8,200 bases of DNA from Bacteroidota bacterium (GTDB lineage Bacteria; Bacteroidota; Bacteroidia; Bacteroidales; FEN-979): the NCBI GenBank assembly GCA_026391755.1, contig JAPLDN010000210.1:1-8200 (forward strand), written 5' to 3'. Numbering within the stretch: position 1 is the stretch's first letter; each line of letters opens with the position of its first letter. Under the pieces are notes generated by a model. That model did not search any database. It had not been told where the DNA came from and was given only the letters and a program-made list of their open reading frames with translations. Positions 1 to 5,977 of the stretch are shown here, piece after piece. A program made the position numbers and the translations under genes.

Positions 1-56
1 GGCTCATGGCTCATGGCTCATGGCTCATGGCTCACGGCTCTTGGCTCACGGATCAC
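1..56. repeat. Heptanucleotide tandem repeat (GGCTCAT)n
   Basis: There are eight consecutive 7-bp units: four perfect GGCTCAT, then GGCTCAC, GGCTCTT, GGCTCAC and GGATCAC. The array starts at the window edge, so it may continue to the left. The units decay from left to right, as expected for a slippage-generated array. It lies upstream of the 154-834 gene and has no recognisable coding role. Confidence 0.9.
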
Positions 57-153
57 TGATTTCAGATGGTTCCCGTTTGAATTTCGCAAAAAACGGTCGC
101 AAACCGGAACCGAAGACGGGAATTCATCCGCAGTCATTTAAAAATAAAATCAT

Positions 154-834
154 ATGGAATGTTACATCCTTTCAACAGAGCTCAAAGTTGTTCCGGGTTC
201 CCGCCCCGATGCTACGGCAATCAAGCAGTTCATAAATTTTATACAACGCATTATCACCCGAAGGAAGGATCTGCTCTACTCGATATCGATGTTTAACCTG
301 AATAAGGAATTCGAGTGCGCCCTGGCCAGTCTGAAAGCGGGCTTTGACCTGGTTTTTTTCATGGAGGAAACCTTGCTGCGGGAGGGGCGTCCGTTTACTT
401 TGCAGTACGTTATTACTTATGGCAATATTGAGGTTCCACGACGAAAAGGGATGTTCAGGGGTATTGTGGGAGGCGGATTATTGAGGGCGGATATAAGGAT
501 GCAAAATCTCAGGGATTCGCGAGATAACCGTTTCAATATTGAGATCAGGGACATTGTTGAGTCGAGGTACCTTTCAAATCTGTTCAGCTTGTACCAAATG
601 GTTTTTGACTCCTGGGGGAGCAAGGATTACAGGCTGGCATCAGACCTGGTCGATATCTGGGACTACAAAATGGTCGCCCGGGACATGAAGAAAAGCCCTT
701 CCCTTGTATGGAAACGCCGAAAGTCCCTTAACATTCAGCAATTTAATATGATTAAAGACCTTATCAGGCAAACCCCGGATCTCGTAATCAAAAAGAGACC
801 TGCAAAGTTTAATGAGCAACCACCAGCTTTTTAA
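154..834 (+). CDS. SatD-like / helix-turn-helix protein, function unknown
   Basis: This 226-residue soluble protein has no signal peptide or membrane segment. Its layout resembles the SatD family: an N-terminal alpha/beta part, a central stretch at residues 80-115 (beta strand, YGNIEVPRRKG, then FRGIVGGGLLRA), and a C-terminal helix-turn-helix at about 168-193 (MVARDM, turn, SLVWKRRKSL). SatD proteins have a comparable length and a central G-rich motif followed by a C-terminal HTH, but their usual N-terminal GDI/DS signature is not clear here (it begins MECYILSTEL). I therefore treat the family call as tentative. The ATG at 154 follows an A-rich leader typical of the phylum, with no Shine-Dalgarno. 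The 3' end overlaps the convergent peptidase gene by 26 bp. A DNA-binding regulatory role is inferred only from the HTH-like helices. Confidence 0.75.
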   Translation: MECYILSTELKVVPGSRPDATAIKQFINFIQRIITRRKDLLYSISMFNLNKEFECALASLKAGFDLVFFMEETLLREGRPFTLQYVITYGNIEVPRRKGMFRGIVGGGLLRADIRMQNLRDSRDNRFNIEIRDIVESRYLSNLFSLYQMVFDSWGSKDYRLASDLVDIWDYKMVARDMKKSPSLVWKRRKSLNIQQFNMIKDLIRQTPDLVIKKRPAKFNEQPPAF

Positions 835-3196
835 CCGCAGTGGTTCCGAAATCGCCTTTAATCCTGTAAAGATAGATCCCTGAAGGCAGGTCGGTAACAT
901 CAAATTTAATGCTGCCTTCGGATGAGGTCAGGGGTAGTTCCTTCAGCATGACACTGCGTGAATCGAACAGCTGGAACCTGCAGTTGCCGGTTTCTTTACA
1001 AGGCAACTGGTAGTTCACTATTAGCCCGGCAATGGCGGGATTCGGCATGGGACCCGAGATAAATCCAAGGATACTGCCCCCAGGGTCTGTCACGCTAAAA
1101 GTCATGTCGACCACGCTCACTTTGAAATCGTCAACATAGACCCCATCACCCTCGATCATGTTGCTGTTGGAATTCATGGAAAACATGGCAAGCAATTCCC
1201 CGCCGGCCGTGTTTTGCAGCAAGACCCTGTCCTGGTCCCAATTGGTAAACCCATCATATATGGGGTTCGGAAAATCCTGCTGGGTTGAACCATTGTTTGT
1301 ATACCGCGTAGATTGTTTGGTCCAGCTGCTTCCATTGTTTAGGGAGGTAGAAAACTGAGCGTAGTCCATGCTCTTTTCTATCCCGTAGCGAACCCAGAAT
1401 TCGATTACGGCTACAGGGGACTCTGTGATGGTGATCTTGTTCTTAAGGCTGACGTTGTAGTGGATGTAATCACTGTAAGGACCGATCGGGGAATCGGCCA
1501 GGGACTTGAATGCCGAATGAGAAGCCCGTGTTGAGGTATTCCAATAACCCGACGTCCAGTTGTCCATGGTATTACAGCTGTCATTTAACAGTACCATGGG
1601 CCATCCGTAATACTTTGTAACCGTGTCGCTTGTGATGGTCAAGCCATTGTCGATCTGCCAGATATACCTGTATGGCTGGCCTGTCCGGATCCCAGGTTTC
1701 AGGGAATATGAAACGGAATCGGTGTACAGAGCGTGCTGGACCGGGTTGTGAATGATTTTGGCAGGGCCGACGCTTGCAAATAACAGGGTGTCAAGGGGTT
1801 TTACCGAAACCGTGTAATCGGTGTTCCCGGTAAGCCCGAGGCGTTTGAACCGGAAGGGGAAATACCCGTCCCGCTTGGGATTGATCACGGTTCCCATATC
1901 GGTGACTTCGGCATAAGGCAAGGTAAGCCAGGCAGCTTCGAGGTTTGCATACACATTTTCTTCGGCCAGGGGAAGTATACGGCCAACCATGGGCCAGAAA
2001 CCGTCATAGTCATTCCCGGTTTCAGTAGTAAAGCATATGATGCTCGGCTTAAGCGTGGCCTCCCCGTATTCCCAGTCCAATGCATCCCCGTTGGTGTTGT
2101 ATAATACCAAACCGGGTGTGCCGCTAACATAGCCGTTTTTTGCCATCATATGGCCGGTGAATGCATATTCAGTAAGGCTGTCGGGGGTTGGCTCTGTAAT
2201 GTAACACCAGGGATACATCGTTTCATCGGCATAGGTATGATAATTGTATACCATCTTAAAGGTTTTCGCCATGCAGAAATCCCGGAAGTCCCGGGTCTCA
2301 GTTTCAGAAAAAGCCGAACTGCCTCGGTACGTTTCCGCCCAGGGATCGGGTGAAGAACCTATGTCATCGTATCCCCACTGGTAAGAGAAATTGCGGTTAA
2401 GGTCCACGCCAAAGTATCCGCTCCCGGTGTTTTTCCTGTTCTTACGCCACATCCCTCCGCCGTAAGGCTCGGTTTGGAAATTATAGGCATATCCGTCGGG
2501 ATTCATCACGGGGATAAAATACAATTCGAGATTATCGATGAGGTACTTCACCTCGGCATTGGTATTGTAATTCTCGAGCAGGTACCACATGAAAAACATC
2601 AGCTGCTGCATGCCCATGGGCTCACGGGCATGGATGAGGGAGTTGTACTGTATCCTGGGTTTAGCGGTATTCGCATCAGGTGTATTGGAAATCTTTACAT
2701 AATAGACGTTGCGCCCTTCGACTGTAAGCATGCTTCCCACCGCTGCTTTCGTGCTGATGAGGTTGGGATAAAAGTACCGCATGCTGTCGAGCTCGTTCAG
2801 CACCTCGTTGAGAGTGTAATATCCCCCCATGGAACCCAGCTCGAAATGCACGGGAACGGGGTAAGGGTATGACATTGCACTCTTGGTGCGGATTTGTTTG
2901 TTGATCTCTCGTATCTCCGTTAAGGCCGATTTATTGCGTTCGGAAATATACTTTGAATAATTCTGGCGGATGACATCCACGGTAAACCCGGCGTACCTGA
3001 TCTTTGCGACCTCTCCTTCAGAGAGCACGTTTCCCCAAGTCCCGTTCCTGTAAATCCCCTCGTCAACGGCAATTCCCAGCGATGCGATGGTCCTGATACT
3101 TCCCCGCGAAGCATGAACTTTGACTTCCTGGTAGATCTGCGCGCTGAGCAGAGCGGGCAGGATCAGCAACGAAAGTATGTATAGGATGTGTTTCAT
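809..3196 (-). CDS. Secreted M14 zinc carboxypeptidase with T9SS type A sorting domain
   Basis: This 795-residue exported metallopeptidase has a signal peptide (1-19, LLSA then Gln20), a propeptide-like region (20-115) and an M14 catalytic domain (about 118-425). It ends with a jelly-roll/MAM-like module (about 530-697, ending GDGVYVDDF) and a C-terminal T9SS domain (about 715-795, PNPA ... SGIYLYRI ... KKLVV). Catalytic residues are all present: zinc ligands His189 and Glu192 (HAREP) and His320 (YNYHT), Arg251, the Asn267-Arg268 pair (DLNRNF), Tyr366 and general base Glu392 (FTTETG). Aligned to carboxypeptidase A, the S1' position equivalent to Ile255 is Leu373, not the Asp of carboxypeptidase B. 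This suggests release of C-terminal hydrophobic residues (inference). The T9SS domain predicts export across the outer membrane followed by release or surface anchoring. The start is the ATG at 3196, which places the signal peptide at the N-terminus. Confidence 0.95.
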   Translation of the reverse strand: MKHILYILSLLILPALLSAQIYQEVKVHASRGSIRTIASLGIAVDEGIYRNGTWGNVLSEGEVAKIRYAGFTVDVIRQNYSKYISERNKSALTEIREINKQIRTKSAMSYPYPVPVHFELGSMGGYYTLNEVLNELDSMRYFYPNLISTKAAVGSMLTVEGRNVYYVKISNTPDANTAKPRIQYNSLIHAREPMGMQQLMFFMWYLLENYNTNAEVKYLIDNLELYFIPVMNPDGYAYNFQTEPYGGGMWRKNRKNTGSGYFGVDLNRNFSYQWGYDDIGSSPDPWAETYRGSSAFSETETRDFRDFCMAKTFKMVYNYHTYADETMYPWCYITEPTPDSLTEYAFTGHMMAKNGYVSGTPGLVLYNTNGDALDWEYGEATLKPSIICFTTETGNDYDGFWPMVGRILPLAEENVYANLEAAWLTLPYAEVTDMGTVINPKRDGYFPFRFKRLGLTGNTDYTVSVKPLDTLLFASVGPAKIIHNPVQHALYTDSVSYSLKPGIRTGQPYRYIWQIDNGLTITSDTVTKYYGWPMVLLNDSCNTMDNWTSGYWNTSTRASHSAFKSLADSPIGPYSDYIHYNVSLKNKITITESPVAVIEFWVRYGIEKSMDYAQFSTSLNNGSSWTKQSTRYTNNGSTQQDFPNPIYDGFTNWDQDRVLLQNTAGGELLAMFSMNSNSNMIEGDGVYVDDFKVSVVDMTFSVTDPGGSILGFISGPMPNPAIAGLIVNYQLPCKETGNCRFQLFDSRSVMLKELPLTSSEGSIKFDVTDLPSGIYLYRIKGDFGTTAVKKLVVAH

Positions 3197-3210
3197 GGTT
3201 TACGTTTTGC

Positions 3211-3254
3211 ATATCTGATATCTTACATCAGATATCAGATATCAGATATCAGAT
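3211..3254 (-). repeat. ATCAGAT tandem repeat forming a hairpin upstream of the peptidase gene
   Basis: Four perfect ATCAGAT units occupy 3227-3254. An inverted unit (ATCTGAT) at 3213-3219 makes a perfect 13-bp stem: 3211-3223 pairs with 3230-3242 across a 6-nt loop. The next repeat register (3237-3249) can form the same 13-bp stem with a longer loop. The hairpin ends 14 bp before the peptidase start codon, so it would lie in the 5' leader if transcription starts further upstream. A weak GATATTTG match to the -7 box sits at 3286-3293 on the minus strand. Confidence 0.8.
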
Positions 3255-3318
3255 AAGACTGTATTTTAGTAATCTAAGTTGTACACAAATATCGGAAATT
3301 AAATAATTAAGCGGAAAT

Positions 3319-3413
3319 TTTGCATATGCTGCATGTATTAAGCGAGGCATTTCACACAAGCCGCCCTGGGTGCAGCGCAGCAAACCCCAGCGGCGGTGTG
3401 AAGATGCGAGCGA
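3319..3413 (+). repeat. Palindromic REP/MITE-like element, copy 1
   Basis: This 95-bp element matches copy 2 (3973-4067) without gaps at 89 of 95 positions. It folds back on itself: GCATTTCACAC (3347-3357) pairs with GTGTGAAGATGC (3397-3408) with one bulged base. GCCGC (3360-3364) pairs with GCGGC (3389-3393) inside it, and the apical region is G/C-rich. It lies between the divergent peptidase gene and ssb, ending 143 bp before the ssb start. It carries no open frame of its own and no T-tract that would mark an ordinary terminator. Confidence 0.85.
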
Positions 3414-3527
3414 AAGCAGCTTATGGAAAATTCCCAATCAATTATCACTATATATAACATCCGCAGAAAAAAATCAGCTCCAACCATATCACTTTTTAAC
3501 AATCGGGGGATTAAGGAGAAAATAAAG

Positions 3528-3535
3528 TACTTTTG
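3528..3535 (+). promoter_or_regulatory. Putative ssb promoter, Bacteroidota -7 box
   Basis: TACTTTTG at 3528-3535 matches the phylum consensus TAnnTTTG exactly. It ends 21 bp before the ssb ATG, giving a leader of roughly 15 nt. No good TTTG/TTG -33 box is seen at the expected 19-22 bp upstream, so the call rests on the -7 box and its position. Confidence 0.5.
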
Positions 3536-3556
3536 TTTCACTTAAAATTTACAAAC

Positions 3557-3943
3557 ATGGCAGCTGGAATCAACAAAGTGACTTTGATAGGAAATCTCGG
3601 GAGGGATCCCGAGGTACAGAGGTTCGACAATGGGGTGAAGAAAGCAAGTTTCTCCCTCGCGACCACCGAGCAATACAAGGGTAAGGACGGCGAAAAGGCG
3701 TCCCATACCGAATGGCATAATATCGTGTTGTGGAGAGGGCTGGCTGAAGTTGCCGAAAACTACCTTAAGAAAGGGAATACCGTTTACGTCGAAGGACGCA
3801 TTCGCAGAAGGGAATACGAAGATAAGGATGGGGTTAATAAGTTCATCTATGAGATCATGGGCGATGTGCTTCAGATGCTTGGAGGCGGAGGAGGCGCACG
3901 CAGGGAAGAAGGAGCAGCACCCGCATCCGCAGAGTTAATCTGA
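3557..3943 (+). CDS. ssb: Single-stranded DNA-binding protein lacking the acidic C-terminal tip
   Basis: This 128-residue SSB protects single-stranded DNA during replication, recombination and repair. The OB fold spans residues 5-108, with diagnostic stretches INKVTLIGNLGRDPE, SFSLATTE, TEWHNIVLW, YLKKGNTVYVEG and FIYEIMGDVLQML. The tail is very short (GGGGGARREEGAAPASAELI). It does not end in the DDLPF-type acidic peptide that bacterial SSBs normally use to recruit partner proteins. No single frameshift restores such an end, because the neighbouring frames either close at once or do not encode it. The ATG at 3557 gives MAAGINKV, the usual SSB N-terminus; an in-frame TTG at 3533 adds only unrelated residues and overlaps the -7 box. 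The stop codon abuts an inverted repeat that surrounds element copy 2. Confidence 0.95.
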   Translation: MAAGINKVTLIGNLGRDPEVQRFDNGVKKASFSLATTEQYKGKDGEKASHTEWHNIVLWRGLAEVAENYLKKGNTVYVEGRIRRREYEDKDGVNKFIYEIMGDVLQMLGGGGGARREEGAAPASAELI

Positions 3944-4080
3944 TGATGGTGTGATGTTACCGGAGCGAGCAGTTTGCATAAACCGTATGTATTGAGCGAG
4001 GCATTTCACACAAGCCGCCTTGGGTGCAGCGCAGCAAACCCCAGCGGCGGTGTGAAGATGCGAGCGACATCACGCCATCA
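3944..4080 (+). other. 14-bp inverted repeat enclosing element copy 2
   Basis: TGATGGTGTGATGT (3944-3957) pairs with ACATCACGCCATCA (4067-4080) over 14 consecutive positions, with a single G-T wobble. The left arm starts directly after the ssb stop codon and the right arm ends 24 bp before gldD. The whole ssb-gldD intergenic region can therefore fold as one long structure with the 95-bp element inside it. A comparable outer repeat is not obvious around copy 1. Confidence 0.6.
3973..4067 (+). repeat. Palindromic REP/MITE-like element, copy 2
   Basis: This is the same 95-bp element as at 3319-3413, in the same orientation and ungapped. The core from GAGCGA to GAGCGA carries only one interior difference (T for C at 4020). 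Stem arms are GCATTTCACAC (4001-4011) with GTGTGAAGATGC (4051-4062), and GCCGC with GCGGC inside. It sits between ssb and gldD and ends 37 bp before the gldD start. A further GAGCGA hexamer lies just upstream at 3964-3969. Confidence 0.85.
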
Positions 4081-4104
4081 ATTTCATCACGTCATCACGA
4101 CCTA

Positions 4105-4683
4105 ATGAAACATTTCGCTATTATTTTCCTCCTCGCGTCGGCATTATGCGGCTGCAACTCCGACTTCACACCCAAGCCCCGGGGTTATTTCAGGATCGAC
4201 CTTCCGCAGAAAGCATACCAGAAGTTCGATACGACCTTTCCTTTTACATTCGAATACCCGGTTTATGCAAAGATCGTGAAGGACAGCTCAAGGATGGGAG
4301 AGCTTTACTGGTTTAACATTGTATATACGCCCTTCAACGCCCAGCTGCATTTCAGCTATAAGGTCATCACAAATAACCTGAAACAATACCTGGATGATTC
4401 GCGGACCCTGGTGAACAAGCATATCCCGAAAGCGAATGCAATCCAGCAGCGTGAATACCTCGATCCGGCGAATAAGGTGTACGGACTTGTTTTCGACATC
4501 AAAGGATCGGATGCCGCATCAACTTACCAGTTTTATCTTACTGATTCGGTCGCCAAGTTCGTGAGGGGGGCCCTGTATTTCAACCTGGTTCCGAACAATG
4601 ATTCATTACAACCGGTGATCGGTTTTCTCAAGGAGGATATCGAGCATATGATCGCAACATTCAGGTGGAAGAGCGTGAAGTGA
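4105..4683 (+). CDS. gldD: Gliding motility lipoprotein GldD
   Basis: This 192-residue lipoprotein of the Bacteroidota gliding/T9SS gene set is required for gliding in Flavobacterium johnsoniae; its biochemical role is not settled. A short signal peptide ends in a lipobox (LCGC, lipidated Cys17). GldD hallmarks follow: PKPRGYFRIDLP (23-34), FPFTFEYP (45-52), the YWFNIVY and FSYKVI strands (68-78), KVYGLVFDIKGSDAAS (124-139), QFYLTDS (142-148), GALYFN (155-160) and a terminal IATFRWK. Length is normal for the family. The ATG at 4105 puts the signal peptide at the N-terminus; an in-frame ATG at 4024 would add 27 residues encoded by the repeat element. In F. johnsoniae gldE precedes gldD, but here the space is filled by repeat DNA. 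Three CATCACG heptamers crowd the region before the start. Confidence 0.93.
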   Translation: MKHFAIIFLLASALCGCNSDFTPKPRGYFRIDLPQKAYQKFDTTFPFTFEYPVYAKIVKDSSRMGELYWFNIVYTPFNAQLHFSYKVITNNLKQYLDDSRTLVNKHIPKANAIQQREYLDPANKVYGLVFDIKGSDAASTYQFYLTDSVAKFVRGALYFNLVPNNDSLQPVIGFLKEDIEHMIATFRWKSVK

Positions 4684-4722
4684 AATCGTGAGGGGAAAAC
4701 GTACTTCATCACGACCTTCACG
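4674..4722. terminator. Possible bidirectional hairpin between convergent genes
   Basis: CGTGAAG (4674-4680) pairs with CTTCACG (4716-4722), and inside it TCGTGA (4686-4691) pairs with TCACGA (4709-4714) around a 17-nt loop. The structure covers both stop codons of gldD and of the convergent Nramp gene, a sensible place for a shared terminator. Neither side has a clear T-tract, so this is tentative. Confidence 0.3.
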
Positions 4723-5965
4723 AAAACAGCGGCATCACCAGCAGCATCAGCGACAGTGCAATCAGCACCACAACTGCGCCCCAGCCTATCACATTGCCCA
4801 GCCGCTTGTTCACATGTTCTCCCATGATCTTTTTATTGTTTACCAGCAGCATCATGCATATCAGCACAACGGGCAGCAACATCCCGTTAAGGATCTGCGA
4901 CCATATCGTTATGCCTATCAAGGGGGCATTGGGCATCAGGATGATGATAACCGCCAGCACAATGATGAGGGTATACAGGAAATAAAACTCAGGCGCTTCC
5001 TTCCATTTTTTGTCAATGCCGGCTTCAAACCCGAAAGCTTCACAAACATAGAAAGCCGTAGCGATAGGAAGAATGGTAGCGGAGAATATGGAAGCGATGA
5101 AAAGTCCGAAAGCAAAGAGGGATTGAGCCAGCTTTCCTGCCAGGGGCTCCAGAGCCATCGCTGCATCCTTGGCTTCCTGGATCACAATTCCTTTTTCGTG
5201 AAGGGTGGATGCGCAAGCTATGATTATAAAGAAAGCTACAACAACAGTGGCAATGCAACCAATCACGATATCGAGGAGCACATAACTGTAATCCTTGATT
5301 TTAAGTCCTTTTTCGATGACTGCCGATTGCATATAGAACTGCATCCAGGGCGCAATGGTGGTGCCGATCACTCCGATCACGAGGGCAATGGATTGAGTGC
5401 TCATTTCGACTTTGGGGCGTATGATAGACTGCCCGATCTCACTCCAATGCGGTTTTCCAAGCAGGGCCGAAACAATATAAACTAAAAGGGAAACACTGAA
5501 GATCAGGAATATCCTTTCGGCTATGGTATAATTCCCTTTGACCACAAGGAACCAGACCATCAGCGCCGCAAGCGGCACGGATAGATATTTCGAGATCCCG
5601 AAAATCTCCATCGATCCGGCTACACCTGCAAACTCAGTGGTTGTATTACCGATATCCGCAATCAGCAGTCCTACGAAAATAAAGAACGTGACTTTAACCC
5701 CTGCGTTTTCACGGATAAGGTCTGCAAGGCCTTTACCGGTGACTATCCCCATACGGGCATTCATCTCCTGGATCACGATCAGCACGATGAAAGCCGGGAT
5801 CAGAGTCCAGATTAGTTTGTAGCCATACAAGGCTCCTGCAACGGAATACGTGGTGATGCCTCCGGCATCGTTATCTACGCTGCCTGTGATAATTCCCGGA
5901 CCAAGAATAGCGAGGAATATGAGAAAACGTTTCCACCAGGAACGGCGAATGTTTGGAAATGCCAT
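4718..5965 (-). CDS. Nramp-related divalent cation permease (NRMT-like, non-canonical motifs)
   Basis: This 415-residue inner-membrane protein has about 11 predicted membrane helices and the Nramp (LeuT-fold) pattern. Helix 1 (GPGIITGSVDNDAGG) is followed by AGALYGYKLIW, IQEMNARMGIVTGKGLADLIRE and helix 6 (GVIGTTIAPWMQF). It aligns well to MntH, yet both metal-site motifs differ. DPGN of helix 1 is DAGG (Asp33 kept, Asn replaced by Gly36). MPH of helix 6 is APW (Ala205, Trp207). In canonical Nramps the helix 6 Met favours transition metals over Ca2+ and Mg2+, and Nramp-related Mg2+ transporters lack these motifs. Mg2+ or a similar hard cation is therefore the likely substrate (inference). It lies 12 bp downstream of the MgtE_N/CBS gene and is almost certainly cotranscribed. 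A plain Mn2+ transporter cannot be excluded. Confidence 0.9.
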   Translation of the reverse strand: MAFPNIRRSWWKRFLIFLAILGPGIITGSVDNDAGGITTYSVAGALYGYKLIWTLIPAFIVLIVIQEMNARMGIVTGKGLADLIRENAGVKVTFFIFVGLLIADIGNTTTEFAGVAGSMEIFGISKYLSVPLAALMVWFLVVKGNYTIAERIFLIFSVSLLVYIVSALLGKPHWSEIGQSIIRPKVEMSTQSIALVIGVIGTTIAPWMQFYMQSAVIEKGLKIKDYSYVLLDIVIGCIATVVVAFFIIIACASTLHEKGIVIQEAKDAAMALEPLAGKLAQSLFAFGLFIASIFSATILPIATAFYVCEAFGFEAGIDKKWKEAPEFYFLYTLIIVLAVIIILMPNAPLIGITIWSQILNGMLLPVVLICMMLLVNNKKIMGEHVNKRLGNVIGWGAVVVLIALSLMLLVMPLFS

Positions 5966-5977
5966 GGTCGGATGGGT

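Noticed and set aside
1..56. CRISPR array
   Set aside because: The repeats are 7 bp and directly abutting, without spacers.
20..235. 71-codon frame from the heptamer array
   Set aside because: Its N-terminus is only translated tandem repeat, and it runs out of frame into the 154-834 gene.
2474..2872. 132-codon plus-strand frame inside the peptidase gene
   Set aside because: It lies opposite the conserved M14 catalytic region and is a shadow of that coding sequence.
3319..3413. Intrinsic terminator
   Set aside because: The hairpin is strong but long, lacks a T-tract, and copy 1 lies between divergent genes, where no terminator is expected.
3249..3541. Two short minus-strand frames over element copy 1
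   Set aside because: They translate the repeat in two overlapping frames and have no independent support.
3533..3556. TTG start for ssb
   Set aside because: It overlaps the -7 box, and the ATG at 3557 gives the conserved SSB N-terminus.
4024..4104. Upstream ATG for gldD
   Set aside because: The extra 27 residues are encoded by element copy 2 and would bury the lipoprotein signal peptide.
4688..5485. 265-codon open frame on the plus strand
   Set aside because: It is antisense to the Nramp gene, with a His/Gln/Asn-rich composition and no domain; the minus-strand frame is clearly the real one.
4718..5965. Canonical MntH Mn2+ transporter
   Set aside because: Both signature motifs are substituted, so the mntH symbol would overstate what can be said.
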